A stretch of 64,000 nt of DNA from Planctomyces sp. SH-PL62 (lineage in GTDB: Bacteria; Planctomycetota; Planctomycetia; Isosphaerales; Isosphaeraceae), in the NCBI RefSeq assembly GCF_001610895.1, contig NZ_CP011276.1, forward strand, positions 1 through 64,000. The letters are read 5' to 3'. The position numbers and the translations under genes are program-made. Positions 50,301-58,417 of this stretch are shown piece by piece; the first letter of the stretch is position 1; each line of letters starts with the position of its first letter. The notes under the pieces are model-generated. The model saw only the letters and a list, made by a program, of their open reading frames with translations, did not search any database and was not told the DNA's origin.

Positions 50301-51917
50301 AACTACGAGGACGCCTCCGGGACGGTCGACAACGTCATCGCCAGGGCCGATGCGGTGATCGTCGTGACCCCCTACAACGTCATTTACGACGGCGGCTCCC
50401 ACACGGCCACCGGCCTGGTCGGCGGCAATCCGTCGTCGGGGCTGAACCTGGGCGGTACGACGCACACCGACGCCGGGGACTACGGCGGAGACGTCTGGAC
50501 CTACCACGACGCCGAGGGCAACTACAACGACGCCGCGGGGACCGTCCATAACTCGATCGCCAGGGCCGATCAGACCATCGCCTTCGGGCCGTTCGGTACG
50601 GCGACGTTCGGCGGCGGCCCGATTCCACTGGCTTCCGCGAGCACCTCCGGATTGCCCGTGGTCTTCAGCGTCGTCTCCGGCCCCGGCATGATCCAGGGCG
50701 GCAGCCTGGTCTTGCTCGGCGCCGGCACGATCGTCGTCCAGGCTTCCCAGGCGGGGGATGCGAACCACAACGCAGCCGTCGCCGTGCGGCGAGCCCTGGT
50801 GGTCGATAAGGCCGTCGCGACGATCGTGATCAATCCGTACGCCGTCACCTACGACGGCCAGGCGCATGCCGCGACCGGTGCCGTGACGGGCGTCGGCGGC
50901 ATCGACCTGAGTTCCGGACTTGTGCTCGGTGGCACGACGCACACCGACGCAGGCTCCTACGACGGCGACGTCTGGACCTTCCACGACCCGAGCGGCAACT
51001 ACGAGGACGCGGCCGGCGCCGTCGCCAACCGCATCTTCAAAGCCGACCAGACCATCACCTTCGGCCCACTTGGGCCGGTGACCTACGGGGCTGGTCCCAT
51101 CACTCTGATCGCCACGAGCAGTTCCGGTCTTCCCGTAACCTTCAGCGTCCTCTCCGGCCCCGGCAGCATCCGCGACTCTACCCTCACGGCGTCGGGCGCG
51201 GGTCGTATAGTCGTCCGGGGCGCGCAGGCGGGCGACGGCAACTACAACCCCGCCTCCTTCGTGCATCAGACCCAGGTCGTCGACAAAGTGAACCCGACTT
51301 TGCCGGGGGTGGTCGCCGTCCGCGTGCGCTACGGGAACGGCAAGAGCCACGACCTCACCGATAGCTCGCGCGAGAGCCTCCCCTGGAGGATCACCGGCGT
51401 GGAAGTCGTCTTTAGCAAGGCCGTCTTCGGCACTGGCGCCAGCCTGATTCGCCACAGCCCCGCCCTGAGGCTCGCCGGCTTCCGTGGCAATGGCAGCAAC
51501 ACCCTCCGCTGGACATTCGCCAGGGCGGTGGAATCGACGGATCTCATGGTCCAACTCGCTTCGACTGGTACTAATCGCATCCGCGACGCGGCGGGCGGCG
51601 CGCTTGACGGCGACGGCAATGGAGTCGCCAGCGACGCCTATTCCCGCACCTTCAAGGTGCTGTACGGGGATTACGACGGCGACGGCAGTGTCACGACGTC
51701 GGACGCCGCGGCGATCCGCAATCTGGTCGGCAGAACGAACGTGTTCGCGGACCTGAACGGGGATGGCAGGGTCAGTCCCGCCGATGTACGAATCCCCCTC
51801 CGCCGCCGCAACATTCGCGACGCCATTCTGAACTTCGGCCGAAATTGGCGGATGATGAGTCGTGAGACGCATATCGCGGGGGCAACGAGCACCTCGAGCG
51901 GTCCCGGCAATCCATGA
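44319..51917 (+). CDS. Giant LExR surface protein: beta-helix, MBG and dockerin-like modules
   Basis: About 2,532 residues from ATG 44319 (a TTG lies just before). N-terminal planctomycete motif RNAPRLEFLEDRVVPT. Four parallel beta-helix modules, each opening with a variant of LIVNTTADETTxxSTLSLREAI at about 44466, 46015, 47150 and 48325, rich in NSTFTGNSAxGG turns as in polymorphic membrane proteins. Modules 1 and 4 carry very long Gly-Gly-X stretches (about 44840-45560, 48730-49430). Then come several MBG-type repeats (49600-51290; YDGGxHTATG, GTTHTDAGSYDGDVW). The C terminus has a dockerin-like pair of calcium loops (DYDGDGSVTTSDA and DLNGDGRVSPADV). Probably a secreted adhesin or sheath protein. 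Confidence 0.87.
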   Translation: MKSTHSSRDASGPRMDVSQVHRCDASRRRSRRRNAPRLEFLEDRVVPTVLLVTTLSDEMVAGAGLSLREAIRASVTRTSVDGSPVGTGDDVIQFDSKLDGGTISLYTAPITTQAGLSGFEVGTTLVIDGETGLSRGITIERDTSAAQFRFFHVTSTGNLTLKGLTVRRFAARGGAGGSGGGAGGGGAAGLGGAVFNQGSLTLLNSTLTGNTAQGGAGGNRSANEGPGNGGGGLGAPGGAGGTQVGGGGGGPNAGSGGNPAENGYNGGFGGGGGGGGKYQFLVPLVGSGGAGGFGGGGGGGGSDAYGAFQANFKGDSGGNGGFGGGGGGPGHDNQTGHPNPGAGGFGAGNAGEGGGGGGGAGMGGAIFNLSGTVVIANSTFTDNAAIGGGGGRGVIAAGVTGVSGAAGKGLGGVVFNYNGTVTISNSTLSGNSADQGGRGILNLRNGNAPAQLVLNNTIVAQGDATVSDVLVQVINSTVIDPAAVSGTANLIRTIVGPASLTGTVSGDPKIGSLERNGGLTPTLAFEFDSPARNAGNQLVATQTDQRGASRGSRPDIGAYELRQGFSLIVNTAADETTNRSTLSLREAIGLADDTLDFSALSPAEQGQVIPISDFDSTISFATSLAGATITLSTAGDGRAGPSAFAVNSPIVINGPAGDSGVTLSAAGTAMRLFAVASGGRLTLRNLTLVGGTAQGSAGGSGDGGDGVGGAIYNEGRLSIFNSTLTGNTARGGIGGSVLGFGGDGGDGQGGAVFNEAGTVVIINSTFTGNSAIGGAGGTALFLDGDDGQGLGGGLFNHNGSLTVTNSTFSMNNVVQPLGATLIAAGRGIYNLNDSNPTAYTSISSTIIGQSDIFIEDFTGTGSPAQGSNNVIRRMSGGLFSSTITADPLLGPLQNNGGPTQTMALVGSSPAIDEGISFNVALTDQRGVPRNVYRVDIGAYERTNFHLIVNTTADETTIESTLSLREAINLINGALSLSSLSAAELAQVLAADTDRISFAGNLNGGTITLSTVGDASVGASALLVSSAIAIEGPGGDCGVTLSAAGVPMRLFYVTSTGSLTLRNLTLSGGTARGAAGSGAGAGDAGRGGAIYNDGSLTVLNSTFTGNSAEGGAGGSGGGAGGDGMGGAIFHEGSDDFRRSVYIINSTFTGNSAIGGSGGSGGTAGKGLGGALFNHNGYISIDYSTFSGDTVTQGDGSTLFAAGREIYSLDDSTSLSAGVDIDRSIVGQSDTSVSEVVGSGGGEDIGMLRAFASLIRTPTFAKPEDSNWFTSMVPDGDPRLGPLRDNGGPTWTMALLPGSPAIDVMTVDSGNRLRTDQRGAYRLLPADIGAFEVRPTLNIIVNTTADEAVDTDDGTLSFREAMNLVIGTLKISDLSDDEKAQVSASISIVSTITFSGSLDGETITLNAVGDQNFGPSAFLVNNRIVIDGSSGGSRITLSAAGTTMRLFRVASSGNLTLQNLTVSGGKAQGFDGGTAGIGGAGGGGAGLGGAIFNQGSLTILNSTLTGNSAQGGDGGWRAFLLNAYGGGGGGGLNAAGDAPYDRSDTHHPGWGGNGGGNFPYSGAARGVDFSSSYINGRDGGFGGGGGGGFGGGLTATSGAGGAGGFGAGGGGGGGGYAFGAGAGGAGGFGGGGGGGNLSAQGAGGYGGGNAVNIGGVSTAGGGAGMGGAVFNEAGVVVITNSTITGNTAIGGDGGGGYPLPTTRAAGKGLGGGLFNHNGTVTVTDSDFTGNTAAQGAALRSLSDSNGNTTASVSAAAYITNTLLGQAQTINFDLLPDKTYGDGDFVISASASSGLPVSFTASGEASVLLIGDVWYVHIIGAGIATITAHQFGDANNDPAQDVSRDLIIARASSVTTTIGDGPFIYDGGVHAGGSGTVTGARLDVDATSLTYSAHSDGTGVADLTNAGVYYVTAHYAGDDNHTASDGEAVAIVIGKATAAITVTPYATTYDGDTHTAAGTATGVGGVDLSGSLNLGGTTHTNAGSYDGDAWSFHDPSGNYEDASGTVDNVIARADAVIVVTPYNVIYDGGSHTATGLVGGNPSSGLNLGGTTHTDAGDYGGDVWTYHDAEGNYNDAAGTVHNSIARADQTIAFGPFGTATFGGGPIPLASASTSGLPVVFSVVSGPGMIQGGSLVLLGAGTIVVQASQAGDANHNAAVAVRRALVVDKAVATIVINPYAVTYDGQAHAATGAVTGVGGIDLSSGLVLGGTTHTDAGSYDGDVWTFHDPSGNYEDAAGAVANRIFKADQTITFGPLGPVTYGAGPITLIATSSSGLPVTFSVLSGPGSIRDSTLTASGAGRIVVRGAQAGDGNYNPASFVHQTQVVDKVNPTLPGVVAVRVRYGNGKSHDLTDSSRESLPWRITGVEVVFSKAVFGTGASLIRHSPALRLAGFRGNGSNTLRWTFARAVESTDLMVQLASTGTNRIRDAAGGALDGDGNGVASDAYSRTFKVLYGDYDGDGSVTTSDAAAIRNLVGRTNVFADLNGDGRVSPADVRIPLRRRNIRDAILNFGRNWRMMSRETHIAGATSTSSGPGNP

Positions 51918-52775
51918 CGCCCGCGCCGGGGCGACTTGTTTGCAAATCTTGTCCCATATTGCAGCCGTTGAGGCTGACGAGGATATCGTCCGGCTGGACG
52001 CCGGCCGAAGAGGACAGGCCCTCGACGTTCGAGGCCTGAAAACGATCTCCGCGCGATAGGCATATCGCTACGAGCAGCGACCTACCGCCCGTCGGCCGCG
52101 AGGCCCCGCCGATGTAAGGAGGGCCGGCGGGGAAGCGCAGCGGCAGCGGATCGGCGGGACGAACGGGTACCTCTAGATTGCGGCGCGAAACGCTGACCAC
52201 GCCGACCGCCGCCAGGAGCGCCCTGACCGCAGGATCGACCTCGTCGGCCCAGAGCACCGGCTTAAGGCCCATTGCCGGCACCGGAAGCAGGGCCAGTTCG
52301 AAGGCCGGATCGACGCCGACAACCCGTGCGGGTGCGACCCGTCCGTCCGGCAGGCGGCCCGACGGTCGGCCGGGCAAGACGCTCGACTTGGCGACGACCC
52401 ATGACGACAGGCGTCGAGGCTGACCTAAGGTCGTGTACCCGGCCTTGGCATAAATCTTACGGGCTTAATCGCCGAAGATGTCGTTCAACCCTCCAACCAC
52501 GTAAGGATCTGCGCGTCGACTTGTGCGATCCCACGGGATCCGCCTCCGCATCCCTATCGATCGGCCGCCGCTAGTGGATGGTCGAACTCGTGGGGACGGT
52601 CGACTTCGCCAGCCGAAGGCGGCGTCTTCTTGGCGGGCGTAACTCCGTCGAGAATCGCGTACGCATGGCGAGGGGCGGCGATTTCGGCGAAAGCGGAAAA
52701 TCTTGTAACCGATTCCGGCGTGGCGACTCTGTAACTGGAGACGCACGACGTTGCGTTCTCCCGGGGGACACGCCA
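51918..52775. other. Gene-poor region with protease relic
   Basis: 858 bases between the giant protein gene and the ECF sigma gene. The only recognisable content is the HtrA-like fragment (51935-52404, minus strand). The remaining 370 bases hold the sigma-factor promoter region and no gene that I can support. Confidence 0.5.
51935..52404 (-). pseudogene. HtrA/DegP-like protease fragment
   Basis: Minus-strand sequence reads SWVVAKSSVLPGRPSGRLPDG, RVAPARVVGVDPAFELALLPV, then further on SSAGVQPDDILVSLNG, which match part of a planctomycete S1C protease: the segment around the catalytic Asp strand and the start of a PDZ domain. The His and Ser regions are not found in order, there is no start codon in context and the PDZ stops after the first strand. 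A decayed relic, ending against the giant protein gene. Confidence 0.55.
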
Positions 52776-53546
52776 ATGCATCCATACTCAGAATCATGGA
52801 CATCCAGAATCGGACGAGACGTCCCGGAATCGGATCGGCCCGCGAGACCGCACGATGAGGCGGCGGAACCCGCGGCCATCCCGGTCGCGCCTACGGACGA
52901 GGAGATCGTCCGCCGTGTCCTCGAGGGCGATACGGCCTCGTTCGAGCTGATCATGAGGCGGTACAACCAGCGGCTCTTCCGCGTCGTCCGCAGCATCATC
53001 GGCGGTGAGTCGGAGACCGAGGACGTGATGCAGGAGACCTACCTCCGGGCCTACGAGCACCTGGGGCGGTTTGAGGGACGCTCGCAGTTCTCCACGTGGC
53101 TCACGAGGATCGCCGTGCACGAGGCGACGGCTCGGCTGCGGAAACGACGCCTGCGGCGCATCGCATCGGATCGATCGGGGGCCGCGCCGCCGGCCGTCGA
53201 TCGGGACGCCGTCGAGGAGGCGAGCCAGAGGGAGCTGGGGCGCGTGCTCGCCGCGGCCCTGGACGCCCTGCCGGCGGAGCTTCGCGTGGTCTTCACGCTG
53301 CGGGTGGTCGAGCGGCTCAGCACCGAGCAGACCGCCGAGTGCCTGAACCTGACGCCCGCCAACGTCAAGGTGCGGCTGCATCGCGCCCGGTCCGCGTTGC
53401 AGCACTGGATCGACCGGAAGATCGGAGAGGAGGCGCGGCGGCTATACGCGTTCGCCGGGGAGGATTGCGACCGGGTCGTGCGGCGGGTCCTGGAGCGGAT
53501 CGGGCCGAGGCCCCCCGAAGCGGGGACGGTCGAATTCCTCCGCTGA
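52776..53546 (+). CDS. ECF-type RNA polymerase sigma factor
   Basis: 256 residues from ATG 52776 (CGGGGGAC upstream). Region 2: EEIVRRVLEGDTASFELIMRRYNQRLFRVVRSIIG, DVMQETYLRAYEHLGRFEGRSQFSTWLTRIAVHEA. Region 4: LDALPAELRVVFTLRVVERLSTEQTAECLNLTPANVKVRLHRAR. There is a 38-residue N-terminal extension and a C-terminal tail of about 45 residues after region 4, with a Cys (EDCDRVVRRVLERIG). No anti-sigma gene adjoins it. It lies 154 bases before the sulfite reductase gene, same strand; a regulatory link is possible but not shown. Confidence 0.92.
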   Translation: MHPYSESWTSRIGRDVPESDRPARPHDEAAEPAAIPVAPTDEEIVRRVLEGDTASFELIMRRYNQRLFRVVRSIIGGESETEDVMQETYLRAYEHLGRFEGRSQFSTWLTRIAVHEATARLRKRRLRRIASDRSGAAPPAVDRDAVEEASQRELGRVLAAALDALPAELRVVFTLRVVERLSTEQTAECLNLTPANVKVRLHRARSALQHWIDRKIGEEARRLYAFAGEDCDRVVRRVLERIGPRPPEAGTVEFLR

Positions 53547-53700
53547 TTCGCGGATTCCCGCCCCCGCGTCCGCGAGACGAGACGAGACGGGGCCGGCGTC
53601 GCCTCCCGGACGCCGATCATCGGTCAGGTTGGAGGTCGCCGACGGGCGGCCCGGTATGTCTCCGGGCGGTCCGCGCGACTCGAGTCGAGGGCCTTGCGAG

Positions 53701-55365
53701 ATGGCAGATGAGGAACCCCAGGCGGCGCAACCGCGACGCCCGAATTTCCGGGCGCAGCGCCAGGCCACGCCTGAGGAGGTGCTCCGGCGCAACTACGTCG
53801 AGCGCGTCAAAAAGGAGCGATCCCCTTACGACCTCGCCGACGACTACGATCGGCTGGCGGCCGCCTCCTACGAGGACGTGCCCGAGGAGGACATGCTGCG
53901 GCTCCAGTGGCACGGCCTCTACCACGACAAGCCGAAGATCGGTTTCATGATGATGCGGATCAAGCTCCCCAACGGGATGCTGACGCCCGCCCGACTTCGG
54001 CTTCTCGGCGAGCTCGCCGAGCAATACGGTCGGAGCGTCGCCGAGCTGACCACCCGGCAGGACGTCCAGCTCCACTGGATCCAGCTCTCGGCGCTGCCGG
54101 AGATCCTCGCGCGGCTCGACGGGGCCGGCCTGACAACTCGCGGCGGCTGCGGGGACGTGCTGCGGAACATCACCGGATGCCCGGCCTCCGGGGTCGACGC
54201 CGAGCAGCGGTTCGACGCGACGGCGGTGGTCCTGGAGGCGCATCGGCGGTTCTCCGGCAACCCGGACTTCGGCGACCTGCCCCGCAAGCACAAGTGGTCG
54301 ATCTCGGCCTGCCCGTACCACTGCAACGGGCCGGAGGTCCATGACGTCGCCCTGGTCGGCACTCACCAGGACGGATGGCCGGGGTTCGCCGTCTGGGTCG
54401 GCGGCGGCCTGTCCTCGTCCCCCCGGATCGGCAAATCGCTGGGCGTCTTCGTGGCCCCGGACGAGGCCCTGGACGTCCCCCGGGCGATCATGCAAGTCTG
54501 GAGCGCGGACCTGAACTACCGGATGTCCCGGGCGAAGGCCCGGTTCAAGTTCATGGTCGACGACCACGGCCCGGCGAAGATCCGGGAGCTGGTCGAGGCG
54601 CAGCTCGGCCGTCGCCTGACCGACCTCGAGGAGGACCCCCGCCCGATCGGCCGGACCGACCACATGGGGGTGCGCCCGCAGGTTCAACCGGGGCTCTTCT
54701 ACATCGGCTTCCCGGTCCATCTCGGCCAGCTCCGAGCCGAGCAGATGATCCGGACCGCCGAGGTCGCCGAGTCGCTCGGCGGCGAGATCCGCCTGACCCG
54801 CGAGCAGAACCTGATCCTCACCGGGGTCCCCGAGGCCCGCGTCGAGGAGACCCTGGCCCGGATGCGCGACGAGGCCGAACTGTCGCTGGACGTCAACCCG
54901 ATCCGGGGCCACAGCATCGGCTGCACCGGCGAGCCGCACTGCAACTTCGCGGTGGGCGAGACCAAGGGGAAGCTCGGCGAGATCATCGAGCACCTGGAGG
55001 GGCGGCTGGGCGCGGCGGCGGCCGACCTGCGGCTCCATCTCGACGGCTGCCCGCACGCCTGCGGCCAGCACTGGGTCGGCGACATCGGCATCCAGGGGAC
55101 CACTCTCAAGATCGACGGAGTCCGGGAGGAGGCCTACGACCTGCTGCTTCGGGGCGGCCTCGGGGCCTCGGCGGGCGTCGGCAAGGCCGTCGTGCGCCGC
55201 GTCCCGAGCCGGGAGGTGAAGTATTACGTCGAGCGCCTGCTGATGGGCTATCTCAGCGACCGTCGGGACGGAGAGCCGATTCAGGCGTTCTTCTCCAGGT
55301 GGTCCGACGAGGAGCTCGCGGCCCTGGCCCGGGGGGACTCGCTGGCGATGAACTGGAACTTGTGA
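53701..55365 (+). CDS. Ferredoxin-type sulfite (or nitrite) reductase
   Basis: 554 residues from ATG 53701 (a longer frame starts at 53629). Siroheme and [4Fe-4S] ligands are the CxxxxxC pair C408/C414 (CTGEPHC) and the CxxxC pair C450/C454 (CPHAC). The two ferredoxin-like half-domains are seen at KIGFMMMRIKLPNGMLTPARL and GLFYIGFPVHLGQLRAEQM. Both sulfite and nitrite reductases share this architecture; because an APS/PAPS reductase follows within 83 bases, six-electron sulfite reduction to sulfide is more likely. Cytoplasmic. Confidence 0.88.
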   Translation: MADEEPQAAQPRRPNFRAQRQATPEEVLRRNYVERVKKERSPYDLADDYDRLAAASYEDVPEEDMLRLQWHGLYHDKPKIGFMMMRIKLPNGMLTPARLRLLGELAEQYGRSVAELTTRQDVQLHWIQLSALPEILARLDGAGLTTRGGCGDVLRNITGCPASGVDAEQRFDATAVVLEAHRRFSGNPDFGDLPRKHKWSISACPYHCNGPEVHDVALVGTHQDGWPGFAVWVGGGLSSSPRIGKSLGVFVAPDEALDVPRAIMQVWSADLNYRMSRAKARFKFMVDDHGPAKIRELVEAQLGRRLTDLEEDPRPIGRTDHMGVRPQVQPGLFYIGFPVHLGQLRAEQMIRTAEVAESLGGEIRLTREQNLILTGVPEARVEETLARMRDEAELSLDVNPIRGHSIGCTGEPHCNFAVGETKGKLGEIIEHLEGRLGAAAADLRLHLDGCPHACGQHWVGDIGIQGTTLKIDGVREEAYDLLLRGGLGASAGVGKAVVRRVPSREVKYYVERLLMGYLSDRRDGEPIQAFFSRWSDEELAALARGDSLAMNWNL

Positions 55366-55447
55366 CCGGGCCCCGACAAAGGCGCCCGCCCGACCCCGGG
55401 CGGGCCGCGGCCCCTTGAAGATCGAAGATCGCGGAGACGACGGCCTG

Positions 55448-56272
55448 ATGAGCGGTTCAGCGGAGACGGAAGGGGATCAAGGATTCGTCATCGACGACTT
55501 CGAGGCCGGCGAGTTGGCCGTCGAGTTCGACGACAAGGAGCCGGAGGACCTGCTGGAGTGGGCCTTCGAGTGGTTCCACCCGAGGCTGGCGATCGTCACC
55601 AGCTTCCAGATCGACACGCTCGTGCTGCTCGACATGGCCTGGCAGATCAACCGCGACGTCCGGGTGATCACCGTCGACACCGGCCGCCTGCCCCAGGAGA
55701 CCCACGACCTGATCGACCAGGTCCGCGCGAAGTACGAGATCGACGTCGAGGTGCGCTATCCCGAGACCATCCACGTCGAGGCGATGGTCCGGCGCAATGG
55801 CATGAACCTCTTCCGCGAGAGCGTGCCGAAGCGACTGCTCTGCTGCCACGTCCGCAAGGTCCTGCCACTGCAGCGGGCGCTCGAGGGCCTCGACGCCTGG
55901 ATCACCGGCCTGCGGCGCGACCAGTGGGCCACCCGGTCCAACATCCGCAAGATCGACCTGGACCACGACCACGGCGGGATCGTCAAGCTCAACCCTCTGG
56001 CCGACTGGACCCACGACGACGTCTGGGAGTACGCCCGCAAGTACGACGTGCCGTGCCACCCCCTCTACGACCGGGGCTACACGAGCGTCGGCTGCATCCC
56101 CTGCACCCGGCCGATCCAGCCGGGCGAGGACAGTCGGGCCGGGCGCTGGTGGTGGGAGACCAACGCCCCGAAGGAATGCGGCATGCACTGCCCGATCGAG
56201 AGCGGCGGATTCGAGCACGAGGTCCACGCGATCCTCGGCGAGCAGGCGGAGCTTCGGAACCTCGGCAAGTGA
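55448..56272 (+). CDS. cysH: APS/PAPS reductase, CysH family
   Basis: 274 residues from ATG 55448; the open frame begins at a TTG 33 bases earlier. PP-loop-like nucleotide site: LAIVTSFQIDTLVLLDM. The cysteine pattern is CC at 132-133 and CxxC at 216-219 (GCIPC), the [4Fe-4S] ligands of APS reductases, together with the redox tail ECGMHC (about 243-248). The four cluster cysteines argue for adenylylsulfate (APS) as substrate rather than PAPS. It produces sulfite for the reductase encoded just upstream. Confidence 0.92.
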   Translation: MSGSAETEGDQGFVIDDFEAGELAVEFDDKEPEDLLEWAFEWFHPRLAIVTSFQIDTLVLLDMAWQINRDVRVITVDTGRLPQETHDLIDQVRAKYEIDVEVRYPETIHVEAMVRRNGMNLFRESVPKRLLCCHVRKVLPLQRALEGLDAWITGLRRDQWATRSNIRKIDLDHDHGGIVKLNPLADWTHDDVWEYARKYDVPCHPLYDRGYTSVGCIPCTRPIQPGEDSRAGRWWWETNAPKECGMHCPIESGGFEHEVHAILGEQAELRNLGK

Positions 56273-56331
56273 GCCGACCATCTTCGCCGCCGGGGCCGCC
56301 CCCGGCGGCCCTTCGCCCGGAGCCCCCCGCC

Positions 56332-56784
56332 ATGCACCTCGAGCCCGAGGATCAGGAGTACCTCCGAGCCGAGCTCTTGGCGTTCCTCGACCGCCTGGGC
56401 GACCCCGAGGCCCGCCGGCCGTACGACCCGCTGCCGGCCGCCGTCGAGGCGGCCGAGGTCCCCGACGACCTGCTCGAACCGCTGGGTCGGGTGCTCGATC
56501 TGAGCCTGAGCAGCGGTCGCCTGCGGAGGCTGCACGGGCCCGCCGCCGAGATGAGCGCCAATCGGCTCTTCCGGCGCACCCCGCAGGGCCGGGCGATCCG
56601 CGAGACGCTCGACGAGGCCAACCTGGCGCTGACCGGACTCCGGGGCCAGTCGATCCGCTCGATCGACTTCGCCCCCCGATCCCCAGGGACGCTCACGCTG
56701 AGCATCGAGACCGACCGCTGCCGCGCCCGGTTCGTCGTCGATGCGGCGGGCGTCCGCTGCCAGGGCGTGGAGCTGGACCTCTGA
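56332..56784 (+). CDS. Small protein of the sulfur-assimilation operon
   Basis: 150 residues from ATG 56332, 60 bases after cysH. The first half is helical and acidic (EPEDQEYLRAELLAFLDRLGD); the second half is beta-rich (SIRSIDFAPRSPGTLTLSIETDRCRARFVVDAAGVRCQGVEL). No membrane segment or signal. I do not recognise a family. Its place and strand suggest a role in sulfate or sulfite reduction, for example as an accessory or regulatory protein, but this is inference. Confidence 0.65.
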   Translation: MHLEPEDQEYLRAELLAFLDRLGDPEARRPYDPLPAAVEAAEVPDDLLEPLGRVLDLSLSSGRLRRLHGPAAEMSANRLFRRTPQGRAIRETLDEANLALTGLRGQSIRSIDFAPRSPGTLTLSIETDRCRARFVVDAAGVRCQGVELDL

Positions 56785-57118
56785 TCTCGGCCACGTCGGC
56801 CTCGTCGCCACCGTAATCAGTATTACTGGCGCAATGAGATCTGATTGCCGATCTATCACAGTACTCGACACCGTCGCCGTCGGCACCGTCACGCGCATTT
56901 CGACGGCCTCCCGCCAGCGACCAGATTTGCCCATCCCGACGGCCCGACACGCGGCGAGGCCCGCGAATCAGGGGCCGATGCCGCGCCCGCAGGTCGATCC
57001 CGATCGCCACATCGACCCGCCGCGCTCGGAATGTCCGAATTCGAAGTCGCCGCGCATCGACCCCTTGACGGAGAAGGGGGAAACGCGGCGTCGCATCTCA
57101 ACGACAGGACACTGATTC
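56785..57118. other. Intergenic region ahead of the efflux operon
   Basis: 334 bases without a gene. The AT-richer part (56810-56870) probably holds the efflux operon promoter. A short dyad there (CAGTA-T-TACTG, 56818-56828) could be half of an operator but is too short to call. Confidence 0.4.
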
Positions 57119-58417
57119 ATGCCACGCCTTTGGGCCTCGGGGCGGTCCCGTTTGCTCCTGCTCATGACGACGCTGTCCTTCGGCGGCGCGGCGTCGTACT
57201 GGTGGTGGAACACCCGGACCGACGTGTACACGGACAACGCGTACGTGGTCTGCAACATCACGCCGATCGCCTCCAACGTGACCGGCCAGGTGGTCGCCCT
57301 GTTCGTCGACGACAACATGATCGTCCAGCCCGGCGACCCGATCGCCCAGATCAACCCGGTGGAGTTCCAGATCGCGGTCGACCAGGCGCTGGCCGGGTAC
57401 TACCAGGCCGGCCACGCCGCCGAGGCCGCCGAGGTGACTACGGACTTCACCACAGACGACCGCAAGTCGCTGCTGGTCGCCGCCCAGGCCAAGCGCGCCG
57501 AGTCCGAGCAGATGGTCGAGGCCGCCCGGGTGGCCGTCCAGACGCACACCCGGCTCCACGAGAAGGAGAAGGAGGTGCTGGCCGCGCTGGAGGCGCAGAT
57601 GCCGGGCCTGGAGGCGATGCGGCGGAACGCCCAGTATTACTACGAGCGCTTCAAGAGCCTGGCCGAGAGCGGCGACATCCCCGGCCAGGAGTTCGACAAT
57701 CGCGACGCCGCCTACCGCGCGGCGGTCGCCAAGGTCGAGTCGCTGCACAGCGACATCAAGGGCGCCGAGCGCCAGGTCCTGGCCAGCGAGCTGGAGCTCC
57801 AGGAGGCGCGCGTCCGCCTCGAGCAGAGTCGCAAAGCCCTGGCCAACACCGACGCCACGGTCGGCCGGGCCCAGGCCGAGCAGATGCAGCTCACCGTGGC
57901 CGCCGACACGGCCCTGGCCCTGCGCAACGAGCAGGCGCTGGCGGAGGCCAAGCTGCGGCAGGCCAAGCTCGACCTGAGCAACACGCTGATCCGCGCCCCG
58001 AGGGCCGGGGTGATCGGCCGCCGCACCATCCAGGTCGGCAAGACGGTCGAGGCCAACAAACCCTTCCTCAGCATCGTCCCGCTCGACTTCGACAACCTCT
58101 GGATCGTCGCCAACTTGCGCGAGAATCAGATGCCCGACGTCCGGGTGGGCCAGCCGGTGAAGATCGCGGTCGACGCCGTCTCCGACCGGACGTTCGACGG
58201 CTGGGTCGAGAGCGTGGCGGGCGGGTCGGGGGCGGCCTTCTCGCTGTTCCCGCCGGACAACGCCACGGGCAACTTCGTCCGCGTGGTGCAGCGCCTGCCG
58301 GTGCGCATCCGGTTCGCGCACGAACAGAACGTCGAGAACCGCATACGGCCCGGCATGTCGACTCGGGTGACGATCGACACGACGCGATACGTCCGCAAGG
58401 GGGCGCACGAATGGTGA
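57119..58417 (+). CDS. HlyD/EmrA-type membrane fusion protein
   Basis: 432 residues. One N-terminal helix (RLLLLMTTLSFGGAASYWWW), then TDNAYVVCNITPIASNVTGQV, the lipoyl-like half characteristic of EmrA/HlyD. A long alpha-hairpin follows (about 110-270, Glu/Ala/Arg-rich), then the second lipoyl half (LIRAPRAGVIGRRTIQVGKTV) and the beta-barrel domain (LWIVANLRENQMPDVRVGQPV). It links an inner-membrane pump to an outer-membrane channel. The TolC gene starts inside its last codons (58411). Confidence 0.92.
   Translation: MPRLWASGRSRLLLLMTTLSFGGAASYWWWNTRTDVYTDNAYVVCNITPIASNVTGQVVALFVDDNMIVQPGDPIAQINPVEFQIAVDQALAGYYQAGHAAEAAEVTTDFTTDDRKSLLVAAQAKRAESEQMVEAARVAVQTHTRLHEKEKEVLAALEAQMPGLEAMRRNAQYYYERFKSLAESGDIPGQEFDNRDAAYRAAVAKVESLHSDIKGAERQVLASELELQEARVRLEQSRKALANTDATVGRAQAEQMQLTVAADTALALRNEQALAEAKLRQAKLDLSNTLIRAPRAGVIGRRTIQVGKTVEANKPFLSIVPLDFDNLWIVANLRENQMPDVRVGQPVKIAVDAVSDRTFDGWVESVAGGSGAAFSLFPPDNATGNFVRVVQRLPVRIRFAHEQNVENRIRPGMSTRVTIDTTRYVRKGAHEW

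Noticed and set aside
56818-56828. Operator-like dyad CAGTATTACTG ahead of the efflux operon
   Set aside because: Only five-base arms, single copy, no regulator gene next to it; too weak to call.
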